A DNA stretch of 64,000 nt from Gossypium raimondii (lineage: Eukaryota; Streptophyta; Magnoliopsida; Malvales; Malvaceae), in NCBI RefSeq assembly GCF_025698545.1, contig NC_068570.1:310001-374000 (forward strand), given 5' to 3'. Made by a program: the position numbers and the translations under genes. This document shows positions 40,352-53,230 of the stretch, one piece after another. The notes below the pieces were generated by a model, which was not told where the DNA came from, did no database searches, and saw nothing but the letters and a program-made list of their open reading frames with translations. The stretch's first letter is position 1. Every line of letters starts with the position of its first letter.

Positions 40352-42103
40352 CAATTTTAAATTTGTCTCTAAACTTCAAACGTTTTAATTGAATCATCAA
40401 AAGATTAGTATCAATTTGGTTCTTCCGTCAGTCTAGTCGTTAATTTAGGAGTTAAATGCAATATTGTTGGAACTAGACTAGATTGGCCAGTTGCACTAAG
40501 AACCGATTGGTTAGATTGGTCTAGACAAAGAGATTACACTTACCTTCGAACAACTTGCTAAGAACCTTTAAAAAAAAAATTGGAACAAAAAATTGATAGT
40601 TGAACTAGTTTATAATTTTTTTTTTTTAAAAATTTTTATTTGTTTATTTGATTATGGTTAGGTTGACGGTCAAACCGGTTAAACCAATAATTTGTGGCAT
40701 TATAAGTTCAACCCATGCTAATTTAGAACTAACATGGAGCACATCTAAAATGCATGGATTAAATTGTAAACACTTGTATACTTATTATATATACATCTTG
40801 GAATAAATGTGTTAAAAAGAACTAACAATGTCAACAAACTTTATAAAGGCTTTTTCTTTTCTTTTTTCATGTCGTAGTTAAACTATCCATATGGTGGATA
40901 TGTGTGTACTTATAATTTAATTCACGCATGCTCAACACTAAATCTGAGTTGACATTTAACACCCAAACTAATGATTAACTTGATAGACGAACTTAATTGC
41001 CTAAATTCCATAATGTATGAATAACAGTCCGTTCAATTCAACGAATGGAGTTGATTTTTTCGTTTTTCCTTTACTAAAAAAGACTGCAGCAATAGAATTA
41101 GACAGTATGTAATGATTATCTTATGGGATCTCATCAGCAATTTTAATAGGGAACAACACAGGTTCTAAGCGGAAATTCTTTCATTAGACCCGTCAAAATG
41201 TGGGGAGAAAAATTCGCTTTTCTTAAAATCTGTTTAATGATCATTCGCCATTTCAATCCTAATATTTTGGATATGGTTCATTCTAATTTTAAATTTATTT
41301 TTCATTTCAATTTAGGGTGAAATTAGATTAGATCATTTTAAATTATTTCATCGTATCATTTTGAGTACAAATAATTTTGAATCATGGCAATTTCGAGTTT
41401 AGTGTATGTATATGCAAGTTTAAATGAATTCGGATAGTTGAGTTTTATAATTAAATCAATTTGAATTTAAATTAATCTCATTGAATTTTCAAATTCAAAT
41501 AAAATTAACAACTCTAATGGTCCAAGATAAAATAAATCTATTTCTAATGGTAAAAAATTACTATGAATTCTCATCAAATCTTACACTACATTATATTCTT
41601 AGAGAAAATTCGAGCTCCAATTTGAGGCAGGGGCAAATATAAAGGATGCTCTAGCCTCCTAAAAATAGATAATTGCAGTTTTACTCCCTTATAAATTATT
41701 AAATTATAAATTTATGAACCTTTAAAAAATGAAAAAAATTGTTTAGTCCTTTTAAAAATGTTGGATGAAACCATATTTGAACTTTTAAAAAATTCATAAT
41801 TCAATTTTCATCCTCTTAAATTTTTTCTAAACTTACTTTTATTTAAAGATAATATTATTAAGAATACTAAAAAAAATAATTTTGATTGCAGAAAATAGAC
41901 GAAAGAAGAGTCTGGATTGTTCATGTGATCAGTTGGCCTCCTCATGAAGAAATTGTCAGCTAATGGGCTGCCACTCCACTCCAGCGAGTAGTTGCTCTTT
42001 GCAATTTTTTTAATCAATACACAATTATATTGTTTGTATATTAAATATAATAACAATCGATAATTTATTTTTTATTTTAATATATAAAATATATCAGTTA
42101 GAA

Positions 42104-42141
<38 letters not shown>
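42104..42141. repeat. (ATT)n microsatellite
   Basis: About a dozen consecutive ATT triplets, directly visible. Confidence 0.95.
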
Positions 42142-42777
42142 GACTTTAAAGGGTAAATATTGGAGTATTCATCAAGAATATCTTTTATTACTTTGCATAA
42201 ATTATAAGTTTAGTCAGAATATCTTTTTAGTTTTAAAATTTTAGCGATGACTCAAATTGCAACAATTAAATTCATTTGGTAAAATCCTGCAATTAGTTGT
42301 GTACTATGCATAAAATTGTAAATTTAGCCTATGTTTTTAATATAATCATTCTTAGTCTTTATATTTTTGAATTCGACACAAAGCGATAACTAAATCCATT
42401 AATTGACTTTTCAATAAGTAGTATGTAGAAATAACAAGTCGATACGACATTACACTTATGATAATATATTTCTTTGCATAAGATTTTGAAAATAATGGAA
42501 CTTAATGAATTTAATAATCAACACTTAATCGAACTAAAATTTCAAAATTGAAAAAAATACATAAATTAAAATGATCAAATTAAAGTATAAAAATTAAATC
42601 TATAATTTACGAAAAATAAAATAAAATCTAACCATTTATTTACATTAGAGAAGATATTTTCTCTACCTCTCTCTTTGAAAAAGGGATAAATAAGCAAACC
42701 TCCCACGTGCCTCCATTATTGGAAATGGTTTCAACTTTTCACATTCTCATTAATTTTATTATTTTGAAAGACCAAAA

Positions 42778-43108
42778 TCGTTATAAAAATATTTTAAATT
42801 ACATTTTGTTTCCTGTATTAAAATGGATAAAATAATATATGTACATTAAATTAAAGAGCAATTTAGTTATTTTTATAAAAAAATTATTCATTTCCACTAT
42901 TAAAATTTGATATGACTGGCAGAATAACTAAATAATGACACGTGACGTACCACACGTGTCACATTTTGACTTACAAAGACCCATTTTTAGTTGTAAAATA
43001 TTTTTAACAGAACAATCAATTTACTCTTTAATCTAATATATAAAAATTAATTTATTCATTTTTTAAATCGAAGAGACAAAACACAATTAAACTCTTAATG
43101 TTTTTATC
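42778..43108. mobile_element. Foldback MITE, family A copy 5
   Basis: The centre 'gacacgtgacgtaccacacg' (near 42938) and both arms are recognisable. The outermost ends are eroded. Confidence 0.65.
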
Positions 43109-45572
43109 ACCAAAAATCATTGTCTACTTCTAACATCAATCTCAAATTCAATATCCAAAACTACTATTTAGATTGAATGTTGGAGATTCTGAAATTATAC
43201 TATATTTCTTAAATTAATTTTGCTATAGGTAGAGGGAGGATAGGTACAAAACTTTCAAAAATAAGGTATATGGGGGTTGATGATGCCATGCCTCAAACAT
43301 GCTCAAATTTTAAAGTCATATTTATCAAAAGCTTAAACAAGTTTTAGTATTAAGGATATAAGGGTTGAGTTGTAGCATGTAGGATAACATGCAATATATA
43401 TGTATATCAATAAATAATTATGAGCTTGACAATTCAACATAAATAATTATGCATGATTTTTGTAATGGTATAAGTTATATGGTATTTTATTGGTTTAAAT
43501 TTTTTCTATAACTCATTTTTATATGTAGGGATGAAGCTAAATTTTCTTTTTAAATTTTATTATTCTTTGTTTAAAAAATATTATATATTCTTTTCAATTA
43601 TATATTATTCTTTAAAGTATTATTAGATGAAGTAATTTTTTTATATGTTTATTTTATGATTCATGTTCAAAGTTTATATTTATTCCTCTCAATAATATCA
43701 TCTCAGGTTTGAACATATATTCTCTTTTTAGGATCGTGTAATGTGTCTTATCATTACACTCAACCACTTGTTGGTAGATGAAGTAAAAGTGTTCGTCGAG
43801 AGACCCCAAAATAATCAGTCTTATAAGATATTTATCTAAGCATATTTGGGTCAAGTTCGAGTTTTGGAATCATCATTGTTGGAAAGGTTTTACTTAAATA
43901 TCATTTTCAGTTCGAAGAGGACTAATCTCAGATCGTAAAATGAATGAAAACACTCATGATTATACTAAAAAAAGGAAGAATATTCTAAAAATTAGTTAAA
44001 TAAAATAATGGGATAGGAGTGTGCATATGTATGGGGAACAAAGGATCTTTGGTAGCAGTAAAGACTCACAGGTGTGTGATCCTCAATTATTTGTTTCAAG
44101 GTTAATAATGAACATACTAATACATAGGATGCGTTAGATAAGGGATTTACTACCCATTTGCCCCCCATAAATGATGGGTTTTCTACCGATAATGGGGTTC
44201 CCCACTACACACCCATTTGTGTCTTCCAAGAGCTTTTTTGGTTATAAATTAGCAAAATAGCAAGTTTAGTCCATAATATTTACTTATTTTGTTAATTTAG
44301 TCCTAATTTTTTGAATTCACTTTGGTTTTCAGCTTTCAAATTTTAAACAAATTGCTTTGTTTTGGATGGGCTGTTAAAATTTTAATAGTACTGACTTAGC
44401 AGTCCGTGTGATATTTTATATGTACTTTATTATTGGCATGAATAATTTTATTATTATTATTTTAATTTTATGAAGAAAATATGGATTGCTATATAAGTTT
44501 CGTGTTAATGCCATTAAAAGTTTCATAGTCCAATCAAAATTTTCATTTAAAAAAACCGACTTATATTTTGAAGGTTGAGGATCAAAGTGATAAAAAATTA
44601 GGATCAAACTAGCAAAAGATTAAATATTTGAGGCTAAATTTATCATTATGTCTCGTAAATTTAACATCTTTAAGTGCAATCGTTCCTTTTTTCAATAGAA
44701 ATATAATTAAATTTCTCAATTCTTCTATATACATAATCAACATTAATTTTAAGAATCAATAACAATCGGGAGCAATGATGGTAGGTATATTACGTTTTCA
44801 CGGAGAGGATTAAAATTCAAACTTTAAAATTGACATTATTGAGAAGTTTAACCACGAGCCCCAAATTAAATAATTTTCATTAAACTCCATTTTTTTAAAA
44901 AATTTCATCAAATCCCCTCAAAACTTAATATCACACTCTGCGACAGTGAAAAAACTTAAAGAAAACAAAGACTGAATTAAATAATTGAGCAGCTAAAATG
45001 TCTAAATTACATCTTTAAAAGACATTGCCAACATTCTTGTTGCATCTAATGTAGAATCACAATAAAGCTTTGGAAAAGTCCAAATCTCTAAGCCAGAAGT
45101 GTGTAAATATGGGTTAGGTAAGCTTTTATTGCATCGATGAAGCTAAGCTTGAGGGTGTTTTAAGTTGGCACAGTGAGTAGAGATCCCACGCCAGATCTAA
45201 GCCAAACCCACTTTTTGATGATGATGGTGAAGTGTTGGACCACTCACACAACCTTCAAAAAAGTTTAACCATAAATGATGATTGTGACTGAAAAAAGATT
45301 TGGAAAAGAATGTTATATGTATTCTAAATCGTAAATTCTAAACTTTAAAAGCACGTATATATATGAGAATGATATGATTTAGTCAACTACCTCTTTCCTT
45401 CAAGCAAATGCTTGAAGATGACAATTTTCGAGGGATGTTGATCCACTATTTGAAATGGTTTCATAGTGTGGGATAGGGGTTGACATATTTTTTTATTAGA
45501 GGCTTTCAAAGGGTATAGGGCAGATGGAGTTGGTTTTGAATTGGATTAATATGGTTCAGAATTTCTTTTAGG

Positions 45573-46123
45573 GTAAATTACATTTAAGGTCATCAAATTA
45601 TCAGTAAGTTTACGTTGGAGATACTTAACTTCAAAAAATTACAAAATAGTTATTGAACTATTCGAAAATTTTCATTTAAGTCACTGAATTATTTGAAATT
45701 TTTTATTTAAATCATTGGGTTGTTAATTTTTTTAACAAAAAGCCTAACTAGTGAGTTTCAAGCAATGATGTAGTTGATCAATACTATTGACGAGTAGAAT
45801 AATGTATCTTAGATCCAAGTCGATTTGATGGTCAATATCGGATATCAGAGAAGAAAGTTGTTTAGATTTTGGTTTGTAGATTCATGACCCACAAAGTTGT
45901 TTTATGAAAAAAAAAACTAAATTGTAGAAGAGAAGGGGAAGGAGAGCTTTTGTTTGGTGCAGGCGGTATGACCAAAGAAGGCTATACATAAGTGGTTTTA
46001 ACAACCCAGTGAATTAAATGAAAACTTTCGAATAGTTCAATGACCATTTTGTAACCTTTTGAAGTTAAATAACTAAAACGTAAACTTACTAATAATTTAA
46101 TGATTTTGGCTGTAGTTTACCCT
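45573..46123. mobile_element. TIR MITE, family C, full copy (551 bp)
   Basis: Begins GGGTAAATTACATTTAAGGTC and ends GATTTTGGCTGTAGTTTACCC, with 'ttta' on both flanks. The arms (about 130 bp) and interior ('gtcaatatcggatatcagag') match the copy at 39823-40351. It is the best-preserved member in the window. Confidence 0.85.
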
Positions 46124-47692
46124 TTAGTATTATTATTTTGGTTTAGGTCAAATTTTAGTTATGGATCAAGCAAAGAATTTTACGTTGAGGGTCAAAATAA
46201 ATTTTAAAAAATTGAGTGGCCAAAGTTCAAAAATTTGAGTTAAAATGGTTCAAAAATTTTACCCAAGCCTTGGCCCATATAAAAAGCAGATATTAAATTT
46301 TACCCAAAATCTATTTTTTAAGCAAATCTTCGAACCTAAATGAGTGACCCGAAGTATGAGCAGGTCTATAATAGAGCTCAAATATCCAATCCAACTTTAA
46401 TCTATACTCTAGACACTGTAAATGTTGGGCTAAAAACTAAAGTTGAATTTGAAGAAACAAAAGAACTCCTTGCTGGCCAATATGATGGCCCAATTATCAG
46501 ATATATATAGCATTAACATTATGCAGTCAGACTTCATTACTGATGAATATTGTACTAATATATTATAGTTGAATCTTTAGTACGCTGGTAGTGTATTTTT
46601 TAATTTCACAAGTAGTGTTACAAAGCATCCGTCTCTTTTTATAAATATATATATATATATTTAATGATTTACTATAATATCTTTATAAGACACTTATCAA
46701 CCTCTTGATCCTGGAGTTTAAAAACTCCAGTGACAATATACCAAACATTTTCTCGTATATTTTGACAACTAAGACTTATTTAAGTTGAGCGTTAAGTATG
46801 GTCACTAACTTCCATGATCATTGATCTACATGTATTCGAATTTTATCCCTTCTCACCCTTCTCCCCTTTAAAAAAAATCATTGCCTCGTAAATATAAGCA
46901 ATGTTAATTTAATAAACCTGTTTGTTTCGTAGAGTGTACTTATATCTAAAAAAGAAAGAATAAAAGTTTACAAAAAAAATTGAAAGTTATCTCCACTAAT
47001 TACTTGCATATTTCTCCAATTCTCAATCCTATAAAAATTTGAGCGTAATTGAGGTACTCTAATTATATTTAATTTTATGCAAACATTATTATAATAGTTA
47101 CCGAGCATATCACATATATATAATTACAAATAATTACACCCAAATTTAAAACCGATTTTTTAACGCTCTAAATAAATAATTTATTCAATGTTTTGAACCT
47201 TAAGTAACAAGTTGGTCATTATCGACTTTTCCTTTTCAATAACTTTAAAATTTAAATAACTCAACTTTAAAATTTAGGGATAAATATTAAAACTATAAAA
47301 GAATTTTGATTCAATAAAATTGAAATATCATACAGGAACTTTAATTTTTATGATTTTATACATGAAATTTTGATTTGATTCGGTTTTCACGAATCACTAA
47401 CAATATTATTGAATTAACACCATTTTATGTTGATATTTTGCATGTACAAGCAATTACATTAACCCAATATGAAAATAAGCGTATATATTCAATTCTTTAA
47501 ATGTGTACAATTGAATCAAAATCAAAGTTTCATATATACATATGAACCACAATTCAAGTTTCATGTGTATAATTGCACCAAAACAAAGTTTATGTATCAA
47601 ATTGCACATTGGGCCAAAGTTAATGTATAAATTTGATATTATCCCTAAAATTTATCGAACACTTAAAAAAAGTGTTTCCTAATCCCTTCTTT
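46124..47692. other. Gene-free AT-rich region
   Basis: No supported gene. A short (TA)n run lies near 46645-46660. The stretch at 46180-46360 resembles a generic low-complexity plant repeat ('aaaattttacccaagcc'). Nothing else is assignable. Confidence 0.5.
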
Positions 47693-47994
47693 TTTGGTAA
47701 ACTACACCAGCGTCATTTTAAAATAGAATTTATTCTATTCTGGTAACTTTAATTTTTTTTCTCAATGTAATCACTCTAGTTAAGATAATTGTTTGAACTA
47801 GTCACTGCCATTAAAAATTCCGTTAATCCAGTAACTGATTGTCGACGTGACACTTTAGCCAATTAAATAACGGCATGTAACACCTTTTTTTTTTTTTTAC
47901 TTTTGACTAAAGCTTGGAGACCTCTCTGTAGCTATTCCAAAATACCATTTTTTCTCTTCTTTTTGTACCTACGCCCTACACTAGATATGTGGCA

Positions 47995-48029
<35 letters not shown>

Positions 48030-48711
48030 CATTATTCTTTATTTTGATCTTTGTCATACCTTTATATATATTTATCGAAGAAAAAAAGCGATCAGGTTTG
48101 AAGATCATATCTAGAATTACGTATTTTCTATTTAATTGATAATTTTAATTTTAAAATATCTCATGTGAATCAATTTTGTGGATTTTAAGTTTCGACGTTT
48201 ACTTTTCAATGCATTTACAGTTTGGATTCTTTGATTAAATGGCTTTTTTCTGTTTGGTTGCCAAGAAAATAAGGAGAAAAAGAGAGAGGAGAATATCAAT
48301 ATATTTGTCACATCAAGAACCTTATTTTTAAGAATCCATTTGCCTATTGTCGTCTGCTTTAATAGTGAAATCAACATTTGAGAGTTTGTTTGCAAATGCG
48401 AGACTAATAATATGTTTCTCCATTTTTGAAGGTACAAAAGAGAAGAGAAAGAAAAAAAGAAGTACGTTTTAAAATAATTATAGAGAGGTTATCAAACTTT
48501 AATTAAAAGTTAAATGATGTTACGTGTCATCATTCAATTCAATTGACTAAAGTGTCACATTAGTAATTCGTAAGTGGATTAACAGAAATTTTAACAGTAG
48601 TAACTAGTTCGAAAAATTATCTTAATTAGAGTGACTAAATTAAGGAAAAAAATTAGAATAACCAAAATAGACAAACTCTATTTTAGAGTGATCTTGAGTG
48701 TAATTTACCCC
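47693..48711. mobile_element. TIR element F (about 1.0 kb)
   Basis: The left arm starts GGTAAACTACACCAGCGTCA and the right arm ends GATCTTGAGTGTAATTTACC. About 180 bases pair, including 'ttctattctggtaacttt' with its inverse near 48650 and 'gacgtgacactttagcc' with 'gactaaagtgtcacatta'. The interior contains a (TA)n tract (about 47998-48027) and no transposase. Confidence 0.7.
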
Positions 48712-50491
48712 TTTTTTTTATAAAAGGTAAACACTAAAAATTATGCATAAATCAAACTCAAAACTGATATAATTAAATATGTTACAATAAAATATTCTGA
48801 CAGTTCAATAATTAACCCATTTAAAAAAATTTTGATGAATTATAAGGAGAGGGTAAATTTTTAATAGCAACGTAATTAGCGTGACTCGAATTCAGACCAC
48901 ATTTGAGACGGTGAACACCTTAATCATCAAGTCAACACGGGTTAACCCATTCAAAATTTTTAATGACTCATTAGTGTGGCAGTTCTATGCATTTAATCTT
49001 CCATTTTAAGATTCTCTTGTATGGTGATTAATTATTGCATTTAAGGCTATCCATGGTAATGGTTTTATTACTTGAGGCAAAGGGTAAACATTGCCAAAAA
49101 CTCAGTCCCTGCCAAGCGAGAAAACTGCTGATACATTTGCATTTCTCATGTGAATTGGTCTACCAATACCCTAGCAAGCTTTGACATTTCACATAGTTGT
49201 TTTAGACTTGCTTAATAACTATTAAACCATGGGAAATTTTATTTAATAAATTTAAAAAAAAATTACAAAAATTATATATAGTTTTGGTTTAAATGATGAA
49301 TTTGAGATAGCGAATATTGTGATGTCTTGGGTTTAAATCTTATAATTCTCGTTATGTATATGTATTTTTTTAGATTTATTAAAATATAAAAAGACATAAA
49401 TTCCCTCAACATAATATGTGTTGCTTTGTAAAAGGAATAAACTTTTGGTGATTTTACAATTGAGTTGAGATTCGGTTGATAAATGACACCAATTCAATCA
49501 AAAGCTTTATATAGTAGTAAATAACACAACTCAGAGTCCAAGGTGAAGTCGGAAAACTATTTTAGAGGCACAAATGAATAATAAAATTTAGAAAGAATCA
49601 AAGTGTATTTTTATCATTATATTAGCTTGTGACTTCATAAGCGTTAAAGGAATTATATAGATAAATTTCCATTTTAGGGGGCCAAGGTTACTACCAGCCC
49701 TATATTTTTCGCACATATCATAGTCAATATTTAAAGTATTTCAATTAAATTTAAAGTTTGAGCCAAATCTAACTCTTAATAAATTAATTCTCTTAATATT
49801 GTTGATTCCATTTACAAAACTCCAACCTAAAATCGCGCATACAACCATTAGTAGCTTTTTCGCATGTAACCCCAATATTTGATCCATTAATTTGGGTAGA
49901 AGTGTTCCCCTCGTTCTCAAAGTCACAATTAAATTAATAAATTATATCTGTGTGGTAATTTAAATGGATCGATGGTAGATTGAATTGCATAAAAACAAAT
50001 AACTCTTTCCAATGTACAACTTTCATGTGCATTGCTCTTATTGCTGGCACATTGCATTAAAGACCCTTCTTAAGTTTTATTTCTCATTAATTTTATAAGA
50101 TTGATTTCTTTTCTTTCATAAATGTGTCTTACCATTAGTAGTGGTATTTTAGTGCTTTTTAATTTATCTGTTTTTTATTTGAGGAGAAAGAATCCAAAGT
50201 TGAGTAATGAAAACCATACCCAATCATTTATGGACTACTCATATGTTTTAACTATTAAATTATTTACCTTGCATTTTAAGCATGGACTTCTTACTAAATT
50301 TATTAAATTAAATTCTAATTTAATTAATATCGTTGTTATTGTAACAATAAGAATATAATTTTGACACGCATAAGCATATTTTTCCTATTATTTAAGAGCT
50401 AATGAAAAATTATGAATGAATAATTAATTACCAATCAACCAATGAACACTACGTTTTGGCAATGTTTGCCTTAATAAAAACATTACCATGG
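48712..50491. other. Gene-free AT-rich region
   Basis: About 1.8 kb with no recognisable gene or strong repeat. The frames at 49741-49926 and 50122-50358 show no domains. Confidence 0.5.
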
Positions 50492-50499
50492 AATTGGAT

Positions 50500-50819
50500 T
50501 AGAGGTGATCATGGGCCGGGTCGGGTCCGGCCCAAATAAAATTTTTAGCCTGATTTCTAGGCCTAGGCTTGGTCCGACCCGGCCCATATTAAATATATAT
50601 AAATATATATGATTAAAAATAAAAAATATTTAATATATAATTCGGGTCGGGCCGGGCCCAAACCAAAAAAGTTTTACTCGAGGCCCGACCCGTTTTCTAA
50701 ACGGGCCTTATTTTTTTTGCCTAAACTCATATTTCGGGCCTATATTTTTACCCGAACCCTCTCATTTTTTGGACGGGCCGTCGGGCTAAGCCGGGTAGCC
50801 CAACCCATGATCACCTCTA
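50500..50819. mobile_element. hAT-type MITE
   Basis: The 320-bp element has termini TAGAGGTGATCATGGG and CCCATGATCACCTCTA. The subterminal sequence is rich in GGGCCGGGTCGGG and CCCGACCC. The flanks aattggat and aattgaac match at 6 of 8 positions, fitting a decayed 8-bp target duplication. TAGRGGTG ends and 8-bp duplications are typical of hAT MITEs, and this GGGCCGGGT type is common in plants. Confidence 0.85.
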
Positions 50820-51129
50820 AATTGAACCGGTAAATGCAAACATTAATCACCATACAAAAGAATCTTAAAAGGAAATTAAATGCATAGAATAGTCCCACTA
50901 ACGAGTAATTTAAAATTCCGATAAAAGCACTTCTTCCATTGTAAATTGGTCTCTTTTAAAAAAAATTGAAATAATTTAACTTATGTAAATTTTAAAAGTG
51001 AATACTTAAGAAAATTAATGACAATATTAATATTTTTCGTCAATTGTACATAATTTTGATTTGTATAATAAAAAATTTAGACGTTAATGTTTATATATTC
51101 TGTGAAAATGTTGATAGACTGTGTAGACT

Positions 51130-52900
51130 GTAACAGCCCGATTTTAGTTAAATCGAAACAGTGGTTTCAGAACCACAAATCCAAGGTCAAAAAATTATTT
51201 TAATATTATTTTTGGTATTTACAGCATGTGATTATATATGTGTGAAAGTTTCGTAAAGAAATTTTAATATTTGAATGCTTAATTTGGTAAAAAGGACTAA
51301 ATCGTATAAAGCATAAGAGTTGTATTCTATTAGCTAAAGGTATTAAATAGCTATAGAAATTTAGTGTGGAAGTCCTTATTTGGTAATTAGCCCATTAAAG
51401 AGATAGTGGAATATGATGGTTTGGCATTTTGTGTAATAAATAATGTTTATAAAGGTTAATTATGTAAATTGGTTAAAATGACAAAACAAATAAAACAAAA
51501 AGGCAAAGTTATCATCTTTAACCATTATTCAACCGAAAATTGAAAGAGAAAGAAGCCATGGAAGCTTGAACTTTAGGCCAACCCCATTTTGCTTGCATGC
51601 GAGTATCATTTGTCCAGTTTTTTTTATAATTTTTATGTTTTTGAGATCGTTGCTTCGTGTTCTAGTTACCCATACCCTAATTTTTGAATTGGTGGATGAA
51701 TTTGTGAGTTTCCATTGATGATAGATTGATGTTTTTGAATGTTGATGATGGAAAATGAATAATTGTTGATAGATTAATATGTTTTGTAAAGTGATTTTTG
51801 ACAAAAATGTCAAATAAGGATTAAATTGTGAAATATGAAAATTGAGTGGTTGAAATGTGAAATAAATGAAAGTTTTGGGCTGCTAGGGGCACTATAGTAA
51901 TTCGGCTAAGCTTGGGTTATATTGAATTGTGTGAATTTTGTATATTTGTGAAATAGGGACTAAATTTAATAAATATGAAACTTTAGGGGTTAAAGTGTAA
52001 AAATGTCCAAATAGGTATTTTTGGATGAAATTGAATGAGTAGGTGATTAAATGAGTTAAATTTGAATTCATATAGATCAGGAAAGAAAGAAATCGGATTT
52101 AGATCGGGGGAAATCGAAAGTTGACGAGTAGTTGATCCGGTCTGTTCGTTTACGTACGAGGTAAGTTCATAAGTAAATAAATGTTTTTGAATTCAAATGT
52201 ATATGTTTTATATATTGCCGAATTGATTTATATGTAGATATATATATATATTGCCGAATTGATTTGTATATGTATATATATTGCCAAATTGATTTAAGAT
52301 CCCGTATAAGACTATATTTGAGATATGACATCGGCATCGATTTGAGATCCTGTATAAGACCATGTCTGGAATATGGCATCGGCATCGATTTGAGATCTCG
52401 TATAAGACCATGTCTAGGATATGACATCGGCATCGTTTTGAGATCTCGTATAAGACCATATCTGGGATATGACATCGACATTGATTTGAGATTTCGTATA
52501 AGACCATATCTGGGATATGAGATCGATGTGAGACTTCGTGTAAGACCATAGCTGGGCTATGGGCATCGATATGAGATTTCCATGTAAGACCATGTCTAGG
52601 ACATGACATTTGTACGATACATTATGTACGAGTTTTCCCGAGTATCCTTAGTATTCCAAGTGGTTCAACGGGTAATCCAAAGATTATGTTAAAGAAAAGA
52701 CAAGGTATGATCATGTTGAAAGGATACAGGTATGTACGAAAAATTCATGAGTAATGAACTCGATGTATATTGAACATTTGGCAAGAATGTAAATGAGTAA
52801 GTCATATTTATGAGAATGATCTTGTGATGACCTTGTGATTATAGGTCTATGCTTATGAGGTATAAATATATGGTAAATTTTATTGATGATTGTGTGAGGC
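51130..52900 (+). mobile_element. LTR-like insertion (probable solo LTR)
   Basis: The insert in the family B element begins TGTAACAGCCCGATTTTAG. It carries retrotransposon-LTR-like features: a TG start, no coding capacity, 'gatccggtctgttcgtttac' near 52135 and an internal tandem repeat. I recall similar TGTAACAGCCC sequences as abundant in cotton. The right boundary and a 5-bp target duplication could not be fixed, so the end is approximate. Confidence 0.5.
52287..52610. repeat. 48-bp minisatellite inside the LTR-like insertion
   Basis: About six units of the type 'gatttgagatctcgtataag' followed by 'accatgtctgggatatgaca' and 'tcggcatc'. The period of 48 is a multiple of three, so several reading frames stay open on both strands and mimic repetitive proteins. 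These are not genes. Confidence 0.9.
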
Positions 52901-53230
52901 TTTTAGGCCAAATTAAATTGAGACATGATATGTATAGATATTGCGGGCTAAATTTGTTAAATCAAGACCAAACTAATAGAACGTGTAAATGTTTTGAGGT
53001 GAATTTATTAAATCAATACCAAATTGACATAATGTGTAAACTTTGAAGGCTAGAATTGTTATTATACCAATAAAAATATGTACAATTGACGAAAAATATT
53101 ATCATTATGATTAATTGTCCTTAGTTACTTACTTTCAAAATTAACATGGATGAATTGCTCTAAATTTTTTAGAGTGACCAATTTTCTCAATATCAAAATT
53201 GAGAAGGGTCAAAGAGGTCTTTTACTAAAA

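Larger units (their letters stand above)
40352..45572. other. Gene-free AT-rich region
   Basis: About 5.2 kb with no supported gene. It contains an (ATT)n microsatellite at about 42104-42141 and a family A MITE at 42778-43108. The frames at 41808-42056, 43654-43854 and 44416-44607 lack homology or codon structure. Unique stretches at 44030-44240 and 45040-45250 have no recognised function. I found no mature sequence of the common plant miRNAs. Confidence 0.5.
50910..53230. mobile_element. Family B element (copy 3) split by a later insertion
   Basis: The left half (50910-51128, with 'aattggtctcttttaaaaaa' and 'tttttcgtcaattgtacata') and the right half (about 52900-53230, ending 'ctcaatatcaaaattgagaa') together correspond to the complete family B copies at 31698 and 33835. 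They are separated by about 1.75 kb of unrelated sequence that starts TGTAACAGCCC. Confidence 0.7.

Noticed and set aside
45040-45250. GC-richer unique stretch considered as a microRNA precursor
   Set aside because: No common plant miRNA sequence and no convincing stem-loop was recognised by eye.
52167-52609. Repetitive ORFs of 95-133 codons on both strands
   Set aside because: Produced by a 48-bp minisatellite inside an LTR-like insertion, with several frames open at once.
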